Of a stretch of DNA of 64,000 nt, positions 8,333 to 16,340 are shown in pieces; position 1 is the stretch's first letter; each line of letters begins with the position of its first letter. The notes beneath the pieces were generated by a model. The model did no database searches. It was given only the letters and a program-made list of their open reading frames with translations, and was not told the DNA's origin. The DNA is taken from NCBI GenBank assembly GCA_934675685.1, contig CAKURL010000001.1:43681-107680 (forward strand), written 5' to 3'. The position numbers were made by a program, and so were the translations under genes. The DNA is from an uncultured Candidatus Melainabacteria bacterium (GTDB lineage Bacteria > Cyanobacteriota > Vampirovibrionia > Gastranaerophilales > Gastranaerophilaceae).

Positions 8333-8367
8333 TTTTCCTCCTTTTTTAAAAATATAATAAGTAGTTT

Positions 8368-8386
8368 CGATTGGTATTGATAAGAT
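8368..8386. repeat. Dispersed 19-bp motif, copy 2
   Basis: Identical over 19 bp to 3672-3690. It is intergenic, about 40 bases upstream of the rhodanese start. Confidence 0.6.
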
Positions 8387-8410
8387 GTAATCAAAATTGT
8401 TTTATTTTTT

Positions 8411-9109
8411 TTAAACAATTCCTTCTCGAATTGCCTTTACGGCAGCTTGAGTTCTGTCGTCCACAACTAATTTTTGGATAATATTGCAAACATGAGCTTT
8501 TGAAGTGTGTTCGGAGATATTTAGTGCAGTCGCTATTTGAGAATTTGACATGCCTTCAACAACCAGCTTCAAGACTTCATATTCTCTCGCGGTCAAGTTC
8601 GCGTGAGTAGTTTTAAAATTAGATCTGCTCACTTGCGCTTGTGGCACGATATTTGGGTTTATTTCTCTTAAAATTTGAACGGCTTTTTTATCTATCCACA
8701 TAGCACCAGAAGCAATTGATTTCACGATTAAATCTAAAAGCTCTGAATTCACGTCTTTTAAAATATAGCCATAAATTCCCATTTTCATCGCTTTGTTTAC
8801 GACGTGTTCGTTTATGTGCGTCGTTAAAATGGCGAATTTTACATTTGGCTTTTGCGCCATTACCTTTTCAATTAATTCGAGCCCATTTATGTCGCCTAAT
8901 TCCAAATCCAAAAGGACGACGTCTGGGTTTTGGGCGATAATTTTTGAAATTCCATCTTTGCCGTTTTGCGCCTCTGCCACAACACAAATATTAGATGAAT
9001 TTTCGAAAAGAGATTTTATTCCGCAGCGAAAAAGCTTGTGGTCGTCCACCAATGCAAGCCTTATTTTTGTTTCATTATCTGTTCTATCTAAATTTTTTAT
9101 ATTTTCCAT
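8411..9109 (-). CDS. NarL/FixJ-family response regulator
   Basis: The 232-residue protein starts at MENIKN, because AAGGAG lies 7 bases before that ATG; a start 13 codons earlier lacks a ribosome site. The receiver domain shows LVDDHKLFRCG (acidic pair), phospho-acceptor D in VVLDLELGD, and the YGYILKD lysine. The C-terminal LuxR-type helix-turn-helix has LTAREYEVLKLVVEGMSNSQIA and HTSKAHVCNIIQKL. It binds DNA as a dimer after phosphorylation by a kinase not adjacent here. A perfect 8-4-8 inverted repeat (9123-9142) lies just upstream and may be an autoregulatory site. Lone gene. Confidence 0.93.
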   Translation of the reverse strand: MENIKNLDRTDNETKIRLALVDDHKLFRCGIKSLFENSSNICVVAEAQNGKDGISKIIAQNPDVVLLDLELGDINGLELIEKVMAQKPNVKFAILTTHINEHVVNKAMKMGIYGYILKDVNSELLDLIVKSIASGAMWIDKKAVQILREINPNIVPQAQVSRSNFKTTHANLTAREYEVLKLVVEGMSNSQIATALNISEHTSKAHVCNIIQKLVVDDRTQAAVKAIREGIV

Positions 9110-9122
9110 ATTTTTCTCCTTG

Positions 9123-9142
9123 TTGATAATATAAATTATCAA
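9123..9142. promoter_or_regulatory. Inverted repeat upstream of the NarL-type regulator
   Basis: TTGATAAT-ATAA-ATTATCAA is a perfect 8-bp inverted repeat with a 4-bp spacer, 14 bases before the regulator start. This suggests autoregulation, but AT richness makes chance possible. Confidence 0.4.
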
Positions 9143-9473
9143 TTTCAAAGAAAAACCGCAATTGAAAATATGCTAGAGCGAAGAATAGTTATTTTAAAGA
9201 TATAAAAAAGAACAAAGAAAATAATTCGAAATTTAAGCTAAATTTTGCCGCGCCAGAATCGATTTTAAGGGGCTTTGAATTATTTTTAGGTATAAATGAG
9301 CATATAGTTTCTTAAAACTACGTTTTTACATAATATACATTATCATAACCAATCGTTTAGCATGGATATCGTATTTAAAAGCAATAACAGCAAGGGGTGA
9401 TGTTTAAAAATGTGCTTTTCAAATAATTCAATAAATTTTCCAATTTTAACAAATTTCAACTTTAGCTAAATAG

Positions 9474-9482
9474 TGCTATAAT
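9474..9482 (+). promoter_or_regulatory. Extended -10 box, leaderless arrangement
   Basis: TGCTATAAT ends 6 bases before the ATG at 9489 and no Shine-Dalgarno is present, so the mRNA probably begins at or next to the start codon. Confidence 0.6.
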
Positions 9483-9488
9483 TTTCCT

Positions 9489-10793
9489 ATGAAAAAGATT
9501 AACTATTTAAAATATGATGTCGTTGTGGTGGGCGGAGGGACTTCCGGTTGCGCTTGTGCTTATGAATGTGCAAAGTTGAAACTAAAAACTCTGCTTGTCG
9601 AAAAAAACAACTTCTTAGGCGGCTTGATGACAGGAGGGCTTGTTGTTCCTGTGATGAAATCTTCTGTCGAAGATTTAAATTGCGAATATTATTCAAAGCT
9701 CGTTGAAACTGCAAAAAAATACAACGCCCAAGAAACATATATTGATTCAAATGACGGCTGGTTTAACCCAGAATTGATGAAAATCGTTTTGGACGACGTT
9801 TTAACCACTCCGGATATCAAAGAAAATCTCGACATTTTGTTTGAAACAGAAGTTTTTGATGTTTTAAAAAATGATGATAGTGTATCTAAGATAATTTTAA
9901 AATCAAAAATTTTATCAATACCAATCGAAGCGAAAGCTTTTGTAGATGCAACAGGCTCTGGCGAATTTTCATATTTGTGTGGGGCAAATTTTCAAAAAGA
10001 TACGACTCAAAAACAACAAAATACTTTAAGGTTCATCTTAGGAAACGTCGATATAGAGAAATTTTGTGATTTTTTGGAAACCTTAAATGACTATTGGGAT
10101 ATTACCAATACCAATCGAAACGATACAAATTCTAATAAAAATATTAAAAGGCAAATTCATTTTACAACAGCTTCCACTTGGGACGAAAACAAAACTTGGA
10201 AACTTGACAAAATCTTAAAAGAAGGGGTTAAAGAAGGGCTTTTGAAAGAACAGGACAGAAGCTATTTTCAGATTTTTTCTGTTGCAGGAGCACCTAATTG
10301 CGTCGCATTCAATTGTCCAAGGATAAATAATTATTCTAGTGACCAGTTTTTAGCTTCTAGAGAGCTAATAGAAGCAAGAAAAGCTATCTGGCGCCTTCTT
10401 GGGTTTGTGAAAGCTAAGTTTAAAGGCTTTGAAGAAGCAATAATAGTGGAAATCGCCCCAATTACAGGGATTAGAGAAGAAAACAGGATTGTTTCAAAAG
10501 AAATCTTTAAAAAAGAAGATATTATGACTCAAAAAAAAGCTAAAAACCCAATTTTAAAGGCAAATTATGGAATTGATATCCATTCAAACAAAAAAAATAA
10601 TTCAAAATTAGAAGAAACTCCAAGCTACGAGCTTCCTTTGGAGTCTTTGATGAGCTTAGATGTTAAAAATTTGTTTGCAATAGGAAAAGTCTTAGGTGCT
10701 GATTTTGAAGCGCATAGTGCTTTAAGGGTGCAAAAAAGCGTAATGTCTATGGGAGAAGGCTTAGCTAAATATTTAAGAAAAATTATTTTATAA
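9489..10793 (+). CDS. FAD-dependent oxidoreductase (FAD_oxidored family)
   Basis: The 434-residue protein starts with YDVVVVGGGTSGCACAYECAK, a GxGxxG FAD-binding Rossmann motif with a cysteine-rich end, then LLVEKNNFLGGLMTGG. The C-terminal FAIGKVLGADFEAHSALRVQ closes the FAD site. This pattern is typical of the FAD_oxidored (PF12831) group, whose substrates are mostly unknown. It is cytoplasmic, with no signal. Initiation is probably leaderless. Two copies of a dispersed DNA motif occur inside the gene (9912, 10102), in different reading frames; the second lies in an N/T-rich loop (TNTNRNDTNSN) that looks like an insertion. Confidence 0.82.
   Translation: MKKINYLKYDVVVVGGGTSGCACAYECAKLKLKTLLVEKNNFLGGLMTGGLVVPVMKSSVEDLNCEYYSKLVETAKKYNAQETYIDSNDGWFNPELMKIVLDDVLTTPDIKENLDILFETEVFDVLKNDDSVSKIILKSKILSIPIEAKAFVDATGSGEFSYLCGANFQKDTTQKQQNTLRFILGNVDIEKFCDFLETLNDYWDITNTNRNDTNSNKNIKRQIHFTTASTWDENKTWKLDKILKEGVKEGLLKEQDRSYFQIFSVAGAPNCVAFNCPRINNYSSDQFLASRELIEARKAIWRLLGFVKAKFKGFEEAIIVEIAPITGIREENRIVSKEIFKKEDIMTQKKAKNPILKANYGIDIHSNKKNNSKLEETPSYELPLESLMSLDVKNLFAIGKVLGADFEAHSALRVQKSVMSMGEGLAKYLRKIIL
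9912..9927. repeat. Dispersed motif, copy 3 (16 bp, reverse orientation)
   Basis: TTATCAATACCAATCG is the reverse complement of the first 16 bases of copies 1 and 2. In the oxidoreductase gene it reads LSIPIE. Confidence 0.55.
10102..10117. repeat. Dispersed motif, copy 4 (15 of 16 bp, reverse orientation)
   Basis: TTACCAATACCAATCG differs from copy 3 by one base. It reads TNTNR, another frame, in the same gene; the flanking GAAAC matches copy 2. Confidence 0.5.
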
Positions 10794-10857
10794 ATGGGCA
10801 ATTTTTTTCCTTCAGGCGTTTTATAGGAAATGTCTTAAAAATAAATAAGGAAAAGAT

Positions 10858-11823
10858 ATGAATATTGCCAAAATTACTCCAAATATGTATCAAGCTAAAG
10901 CTCAAAATGTTTCCAAAAATGCTTCAAAAGTGGCATTTGGGCATGGTTTAAATAGAATTGTTACAAAACCAATCGAGCCAAGAAAAGATGACGAAATGGA
11001 TATTCCTTTGGAAGTTTGGAGAAGTTTGGTTGGGGGCAACCCTTCAAATTCTTGTACTGATTATGGTAGATTGATTGATGGCCACGCAATAACCACAGAA
11101 GTGAAACCTGAAACTGAAATGCCCAACATAAGAAATTATATTTATGTTGGCAACAACGCAAATTTAAATACTAAAAAAATGTATGAAGACTATTATCAAG
11201 CGCTTCACGACGCTTGTTTTGAAGAAAATGGAAAATTAAAAGATAGCGTAGTTGGCTACTTTAAAGGTAAAGTGTTTGCCATGACCGATACTGACGGCAA
11301 AAAAGGTCTTCAAACCGTTCCTCAATTTTTAAAAGGAAACATTAGAAAAAATCCTCCAAACCCTTGGTATAACCCAACTGGCAAAGGTATGATGTATTAC
11401 CATGCGACAGACACAAGAGAAACTGCCCAAAAAATCAAAGAAGAAGGTTTTGACCCAAATAAGCTTTCAAGGTCTCAATATGGCCCTGGGGTTTATTTAG
11501 CCCTAAGCGAAGGAGCTGCCAGAAGCTATGGTTCTTGTGTGATGTTGTGTCGCTTGAATTCAGATAGAAGCGGACATGTTGGCGATAAGTTTTATGACAG
11601 ACTTCGCTATTCAAATGTCACAAAACAAATCGCAGATGACTTCGGCTTCAAACGCACAGAAGACGCTATGGCGGACGTTATTCAAATGAAGTTTGCAAAT
11701 GATTTATTGGATACTTTTGCAAGAGATTACATAAGAGACGCAATGCAAATTGACTATTTAACTTGTCCTGTGGGGCTTGTAGTGCTTTCTCCGGCAAAAA
11801 TATCTGTTGAAGATGTTTGGTAG
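10858..11823 (+). CDS. Putative PARP-like ADP-ribosyltransferase fold protein
   Basis: The 321-residue protein has no standard annotation that I recognise. Residues ~176-225 read like the PARP/ART catalytic core: YYHATDTRETAQKI (H182), EEGFDPNKL, then YGPGVYLALSEGAARSYG, with Y213 at the HYE tyrosine position and S223-Y224 matching the S..Y that follows in PARPs. The third residue (Glu) cannot be placed by eye. The N-terminus carries the early KVAFGHG motif seen in other proteins of this window, with no signal peptide. Such a protein could modify proteins or nucleic acids using NAD+, or act as an effector. It stands alone with SD AAGGAAAAG. The fold is a moderate inference; function is unknown. 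Confidence 0.5.
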   Translation: MNIAKITPNMYQAKAQNVSKNASKVAFGHGLNRIVTKPIEPRKDDEMDIPLEVWRSLVGGNPSNSCTDYGRLIDGHAITTEVKPETEMPNIRNYIYVGNNANLNTKKMYEDYYQALHDACFEENGKLKDSVVGYFKGKVFAMTDTDGKKGLQTVPQFLKGNIRKNPPNPWYNPTGKGMMYYHATDTRETAQKIKEEGFDPNKLSRSQYGPGVYLALSEGAARSYGSCVMLCRLNSDRSGHVGDKFYDRLRYSNVTKQIADDFGFKRTEDAMADVIQMKFANDLLDTFARDYIRDAMQIDYLTCPVGLVVLSPAKISVEDVW

Positions 11824-11835
11824 AAATTACTAAAA

Positions 11836-13170
11836 CTATTTTCCAATACAGAAGTTTTCAAAGATATTATCCAAGATTTTATCCGTCAAGACTTCTCCTG
11901 TGATTTCATCAAGCTCTATTATTGCCTGTTTTAAATCGAGCGTGTATAAATCCGCACAATCATCAAAGAAATTTGGCTCAACTGCCGTCTTTAAGACCAT
12001 TTTGAGCGAATTTAAACATTTTAAGAAGCAATCTTGTTGACGCTTGTTTGTAGTGTAGCTAGTTTCTTCTGGGATTAATTCTTTTACGGCTTTTAAAATT
12101 TCGTTTTTTAAATTCGAAATTGAATTATTGTCTTTTGTTGAAATATTGATTGTATTTTCTATAATTTCAGGGTTTAAATCTGACTTTGTGTGGACAAAAA
12201 TCGCTTTTTTGTCTTTCGCAAGCTCAATAAGTTCTGGCTCTATTTCATTTAAACTATTTTCAAACAAAAATAAAACAATTTGAGAATTTTTTATCGTTTC
12301 GATTGAATTATCAATCCCAATTTGTTCCACTAAATCAGCTTTGTTTTTATCTCTAATCCCTGCTGTATCGATGAAATTCACTAAATAGCCGCCCAGGTTC
12401 AAGGTTTCTTTGATTGTGTCTCTTGTAGTACCTTCGATTTGGGTCACAATCGCTCTTTGATAATTTAAAAGAGAATTAAACAAAGAGCTTTTGCCTACAT
12501 TTGGCTTTCCGATTAAACATGCGCTTATTCCATCTCTTATAAAATTATGGCTTTTTGAGTTGTTTAAGATTTCTTCGATTTTAAGAATATTATCGCTACA
12601 TATCGATACGACTGCTTTTGTATCAACCTCTTTGACGTCTTCTGGAAAATCAATCGCAGCAATGAGCCTAGAATATAATTCGACTAAATTATTTTTTATT
12701 TCATTTGTCTTTTCTTTTAAATATCCGCCCAAGTTAGACAAGCTGTCTTGCGCTGCTTTTTGGCTTTTTGCTTCTATGATATCCATCACGGATTCCGCTT
12801 GAGAAAGGTCTATTCTGTGGTTTAAAAAAGCTCTTTTTGTAAATTCGCCCTTTTGCGCCATTCTTGCCCCTAAAGACAAAACAAGCTCTAACACGGAATT
12901 TAAAATAACCAAAGAGCCGTGTGTTTGGATTTCTACTACGTCTTCTCCTGTGTAGCTATTTGGGCCTTTAAAAGGGAGCAAAATCACTTCGTCTAGGACA
13001 TTTTCGCCATCTTTGATGTGGCCATAATTTATCATTTTAGGTTTAATTTTTTTGTCAAATATTTTTTGAGCGATTTCAAAGGCTTTGTCGCCTGAAATCC
13101 TTATAATTCCAACGGCACTTAAAGCTAAAGGGGTGATTATTGCAACAATTGTATCAAAATTATTATTCAT
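11836..13170 (-). CDS. mnmE: tRNA uridine-5-carboxymethylaminomethyl GTPase MnmE
   Basis: The 444-residue protein has the full MnmE layout: N-terminal tetrahydrofolate-binding domain (DTIVAIITPLALSAVGIIRISG), a helical domain, and an inserted G domain with P-loop GKPNVGKSSL, switch EGTTRDT and DTAGIRD. It ends in ENFCIGK, containing the C-terminal cysteine typical of the family. With MnmG it makes the cmnm5 modification at tRNA wobble U34. Its start lies 7 bases after an extended -10 box (TGCTAAAAT), with no ribosome site, so it is probably leaderless. It is divergent from yidC, an old neighbour in many bacteria. Confidence 0.97.
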   Translation of the reverse strand: MNNNFDTIVAIITPLALSAVGIIRISGDKAFEIAQKIFDKKIKPKMINYGHIKDGENVLDEVILLPFKGPNSYTGEDVVEIQTHGSLVILNSVLELVLSLGARMAQKGEFTKRAFLNHRIDLSQAESVMDIIEAKSQKAAQDSLSNLGGYLKEKTNEIKNNLVELYSRLIAAIDFPEDVKEVDTKAVVSICSDNILKIEEILNNSKSHNFIRDGISACLIGKPNVGKSSLFNSLLNYQRAIVTQIEGTTRDTIKETLNLGGYLVNFIDTAGIRDKNKADLVEQIGIDNSIETIKNSQIVLFLFENSLNEIEPELIELAKDKKAIFVHTKSDLNPEIIENTINISTKDNNSISNLKNEILKAVKELIPEETSYTTNKRQQDCFLKCLNSLKMVLKTAVEPNFFDDCADLYTLDLKQAIIELDEITGEVLTDKILDNIFENFCIGK

Positions 13171-13177
13171 ATTTCAA

Positions 13178-13186
13178 ATTTTAGCA
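13178..13186 (-). promoter_or_regulatory. Extended -10 box of mnmE, leaderless arrangement
   Basis: On the minus strand TGCTAAAAT is followed by 7 bases and the ATG at 13170. No Shine-Dalgarno is visible. Confidence 0.55.
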
Positions 13187-13244
13187 TGTTTATTGTAAAA
13201 TGAACACAGTTATTTTAAATAGACTAATTTTTGAGGAGAATATA

Positions 13245-14345
13245 ATGGATTTTGTTACAATAACAATCGAATTACTGTCTAAACTTGCGCATTTTGCAGG
13301 GTCTTACGGCATGGCAATCATCATTTTTACAATTATCATGCGCGCATGCTTGTGGCCAATTAACGTTTCTCAACAACGTTCTATGAAAAACATGCAAAAT
13401 TTGACTCCTAAGATGAAAATGATTCAGGAGAAATATAAATCAAATCCGCAAGTCATGCAGCAAAAAATGATGGAATTTTATAAAGAACACAATTTCAACC
13501 CAACAGCAGGGTGCTTGCCTATGCTTATTCAAATTCCTGTGTTTATTATGCTATATAGCGCTTTAATGAGCCCACAATTCATAGGAATCGCAGGAGATTC
13601 GCACTTCCTTTTCATCAACAGACTTGATTCTACAATTAAATCAAATGCGGGTGTTTCTTCAGATGGCAAATTTTCTGTTTCAAAAAATACTCAATTCCAA
13701 GCAGGAAAAACAGCAACTGTATATTTAGACAACGAAACACTTGAAAATGTTAAAATATTAAAACCGCAAAAAGCAATCACAATCCAAGGCGAAATCGAAG
13801 AAAATGCGCCTGTTGAGCTTAAAATCTCACTTGACGATTTGAATTTGAAATTCTCTCAACTTGGAAAAATCAAAAAAGCAGATTTATCTGTAATGAACAT
13901 CATGACAAAAGAAACAGAACAAGTTTCTTTTGAAAGAAGAGGCGACATTTTAATGGCAACTGTGCCTACTGTGCCTGCTCAAAACAATGTACATTACGAC
14001 GTTATTTTGCTTGTTGTCCTTTTTGGTATTACAATCTGGCTTTCTCAAAAAGTCATGATGGCAACAACGACATCAAAAAACCAAGACCCTCAACAAGCGG
14101 CTATTCAAAAGTCAATGGGTACAATTATGCCTGTTATGATTATTTTGACTTTTGTGTTTATTCCAATCCCAGCCGGCGCTTTGTTATATCTTGTGACAAG
14201 CAACATCTTCCAAATCGTCCAAACTGTAGTCATCAACAAACAGCTTGAAAAAGAGGAAGAATTAAAAAAAGCTCCAAAAGACAAAAATGTGATTGATGCG
14301 AAAGTAATCGACGCAAAAGTTGTAGAAAACGAAGATAAAAAATAG
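13245..14345 (+). CDS. yidC: Membrane protein insertase YidC/Oxa1 with large extracytoplasmic insert
   Basis: The start at MDFVTI is chosen because GAGGAG lies 7-8 bases upstream; the longer frame from 13200 lacks a site. The 366 residues show the first membrane helix (YGMAIIIFTIIMRACLWP), the cytoplasmic basic hairpin (QQRSMKNMQNLTPKMKMIQEKY), the conserved NPTAGCLPMLIQIPVFIMLY, and C-terminal helices followed by a charged tail (KNVIDAKVIDAK). It inserts and folds membrane proteins with or without SecYEG. About 120 residues (~135-255), rich in beta-type sequence, sit between the second and third core helices; a larger loop here is also reported for cyanobacterial YidC (from memory). It is not next to rpmH-rnpA as usual. 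Confidence 0.95.
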   Translation: MDFVTITIELLSKLAHFAGSYGMAIIIFTIIMRACLWPINVSQQRSMKNMQNLTPKMKMIQEKYKSNPQVMQQKMMEFYKEHNFNPTAGCLPMLIQIPVFIMLYSALMSPQFIGIAGDSHFLFINRLDSTIKSNAGVSSDGKFSVSKNTQFQAGKTATVYLDNETLENVKILKPQKAITIQGEIEENAPVELKISLDDLNLKFSQLGKIKKADLSVMNIMTKETEQVSFERRGDILMATVPTVPAQNNVHYDVILLVVLFGITIWLSQKVMMATTTSKNQDPQQAAIQKSMGTIMPVMIILTFVFIPIPAGALLYLVTSNIFQIVQTVVINKQLEKEEELKKAPKDKNVIDAKVIDAKVVENEDKK

Positions 14346-14403
14346 AAATTTTAATAATTTTCTTCATTTTTTCTTCAATTTATCATACAAAAATTTTATT
14401 TTT

Positions 14404-14433
14404 AAAATTCGGACTTTATAATATCCGAATTTT
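14404..14433 (+). terminator. Terminator-like hairpin after yidC
   Basis: A perfect 10-bp stem AAAATTCGGA/TCCGAATTTT with a 10-base loop; the T run is the 3' arm plus ATTA. Confidence 0.65.
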
Positions 14434-14502
14434 ATTATAAAATTGATATTAAGATTAAGTAAAGATTAAGTTAACGCATTTTTAAGCAAGAAAGAGTACA
14501 TT

Positions 14503-15798
14503 TTGAGCGAAAAATTAATTATAAAAGGGCAAAATCCTGCTTCCGGAGAAGTTTCTATTAGTGGCGCAAAAAATTCGGTTTTAAAGCTCATGGCTGCTTC
14601 TCTGTTGTGCTCAGATACTTGCATAATCCATAATGTCCCTGATTTATCAGATGTCGAAATCATGCTTGAAGTACTCCAAGAATTAGGCGCAAAAACAAGC
14701 TACGACAAAAAGCTCAAAAAAATCGAAATTGATTCTTCTTCAATTTCTAATTGCATTGCTTCAAAAGAATATGTTTCTAAAATGAGAGCTAGTTTTTGCG
14801 TTTTGGGCGCACTTGTTGGCAGATTAAACGAAGCTCAAGTGGCGCTTCCAGGGGGCTGTAAAATAGGGGAAAGAAGAGTAAATTTCCATATAAAAGGCTT
14901 AGAAGCCCTTGGTTGTAATTGTCAAATTAAAGATGGCTATGTTTTTGCAAAAACCAATAATTTAACAGGTTCCACTGTTTGTTTTGATATCCCGTCTGTA
15001 GGTGCTACAGAAAACGTGATGATGGCAGGGGTTTGCGCGCAAGGTACAACAATTATTCAAAACGCAGCTCAAGAGCCTGAAATCGTGGATTTAGCAAACT
15101 TCTTGCGCTCTATGGGGGCAAAAATTGAAGGGGCAGGCACAAGCCAAATAATCATAACAGGAGTGAAGCAAAAAGAGCTTGTAGGTTGCGAATATACAAC
15201 AATTCCAGATAGAATTGAAGCTGGAACATATATGAGTATTATCGTGGCTTCTAGGGGCTCTGGGATTATTAAAAATATCTTTCCAAACCACCTAACATTG
15301 TTTACGGGAAAACTCCTTGAAATGGGTGCAAATATAAAACTAATCGACCCAAATACTATGGAAGTTTCCAACAATAAAAGGTTGAAAGCTATGAATTTCA
15401 TAACTCAACCTTACCCAGGCTTCCCAACAGACCTGCAAGCACTTGCTATGGCTCTTTTGTGCTGTGCCGAAGGGATTTCAGTAGTGACTGAAAGTTTATA
15501 CGAAAACCGCTTCATGCACATTCCGGAACTTTGGAAAATGGGCGCAAACATCATTGTAAACAAAAAACACGCTATTATAAAAGGTGTGGATTGCCTAGTG
15601 GGGACTCAAGTAGAATCTAGCGACTTAAGAGCAGGGGCTGCTTTGGTGACTGCTGCCGTTATGGCAAAAGGAGAGACTGAAATTGGCTCTTTGGGGCATA
15701 TTGATAGAGGCTATGAAAACTTTGTTGATAAGCTAAAAGGTTTAAATATTGACGCGCAAAGAATAAACACAGATGTCGCGCTAAAGACGAATAATTAA
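14503..15798 (+). CDS. murA: UDP-N-acetylglucosamine 1-carboxyvinyltransferase MurA
   Basis: The 431 residues match MurA: KGQNPASGEVSISGAKNSVL at the N-terminus contains the conserved lysine-asparagine pair, and LPGGCKIGERRVNFH contains the active-site C119 (target of fosfomycin). It transfers enolpyruvate from PEP to UDP-GlcNAc, the first committed step of peptidoglycan synthesis. The start is TTG with AGAAAGAG before it; TTG starts recur in this window. It is followed 16 bases later by the RWYDxDP repeat protein, likely co-transcribed. Confidence 0.97.
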   Translation: MSEKLIIKGQNPASGEVSISGAKNSVLKLMAASLLCSDTCIIHNVPDLSDVEIMLEVLQELGAKTSYDKKLKKIEIDSSSISNCIASKEYVSKMRASFCVLGALVGRLNEAQVALPGGCKIGERRVNFHIKGLEALGCNCQIKDGYVFAKTNNLTGSTVCFDIPSVGATENVMMAGVCAQGTTIIQNAAQEPEIVDLANFLRSMGAKIEGAGTSQIIITGVKQKELVGCEYTTIPDRIEAGTYMSIIVASRGSGIIKNIFPNHLTLFTGKLLEMGANIKLIDPNTMEVSNNKRLKAMNFITQPYPGFPTDLQALAMALLCCAEGISVVTESLYENRFMHIPELWKMGANIIVNKKHAIIKGVDCLVGTQVESSDLRAGAALVTAAVMAKGETEIGSLGHIDRGYENFVDKLKGLNIDAQRINTDVALKTNN

Positions 15799-15814
15799 GC
15801 ACAAGGACGCTATT

Positions 15815-16144
15815 ATGACGGACAAAAATTTTAAAAGATGGTATGATTATGACCCAATGCTTTTAAAAGTAACGGAAATTTTAAAAAATTATCAAAATGA
15901 ATTAAAAGAGCAAGCGGAAATTTTCCTAAAATCCGTTGAGGACAAGGTTTCAAAAGAAACACTAGATAAATATTATGAAATGGTTCGCCCTGCAAACGGG
16001 GGCTCTAGGTGGTATGATAAAGACCCTGTAATCTTTAAAACAATTGAGCTTTTAAGGGTAATTCCAAAAGAAACGCAAAGAAAAACGGCCTTGTATTTTA
16101 TAAATTCTCTTAAAGAAGCAGGGGTCGAAATAAAAGAAGATTAG
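15815..16144 (+). CDS. Small protein with two tandem RWYDxDP repeats, unknown function
   Basis: The 109-residue protein is unrecognised. It is an internal duplication: residues ~7-45 (KRWYDYDPMLLKVTEIL ... AEIFLKSVED) and ~66-104 (SRWYDKDPVIFKTIELL ... ALYFINSLKE) align along their length, each an RWYDxDP head followed by an amphipathic helical pair. There is no membrane segment or signal. SD AAGGA lies before the ATG. It follows murA by 16 bases, so an envelope-linked role is possible but only by context. Confidence 0.75.
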   Translation: MTDKNFKRWYDYDPMLLKVTEILKNYQNELKEQAEIFLKSVEDKVSKETLDKYYEMVRPANGGSRWYDKDPVIFKTIELLRVIPKETQRKTALYFINSLKEAGVEIKED

Positions 16145-16145
16145 C

Positions 16146-16340
16146 TCATTTCGCCCATTTTTTGGCTCTTTTAAAAGAATTTCTAATTAAATCCATAAAA
16201 TTTATTTCGTTTTCAAATTTCTTTTTGAAAAAGTTTGACTTAATTTTCAAAGCTTCGATTGCGATGATTTCATGGATATTTGCTTCTTTATCAAAATATT
16301 TGTTTATTAACTCTAAATCTTTATTTAAAACTTGTGTCAT
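16146..16340 (-). CDS. Small protein overlapping the end of an ECF sigma gene
   Basis: This 64-residue frame, rich in K, E, I and F, overlaps the sigma factor's 3' end by 20 bases and has AAAGGA about 15 bases upstream of its ATG. It is predicted helical with no membrane segment. Position suggests a co-translated partner or regulator of the sigma factor, but it lacks features of known anti-sigma proteins. It could be spurious; composition and strand continuity favour a real gene. Confidence 0.5.
   Translation of the reverse strand: MTQVLNKDLELINKYFDKEANIHEIIAIEALKIKSNFFKKKFENEINFMDLIRNSFKRAKKWAK

Larger units (their letters stand above)
9110..9488. other. 379-bp intergenic region between divergent genes
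   Basis: This is a divergent regulatory region with no ORF worth calling. It holds the 8-4-8 inverted repeat near the regulator gene, a degenerate copy of the dispersed motif near 9345-9358 (TTATCATAACCAATCG form), and the extended -10 box of the oxidoreductase gene. Confidence 0.55.

Noticed and set aside
9404..9450. Tiny frame with AAGGGG before ATG upstream of the oxidoreductase
   Set aside because: Only 8 codons, and the ribosome site is too close to the ATG.
13200..13244. N-terminal 15-codon extension of yidC
   Set aside because: The second start (13245) has GAGGAG at the right distance, and the first has none.
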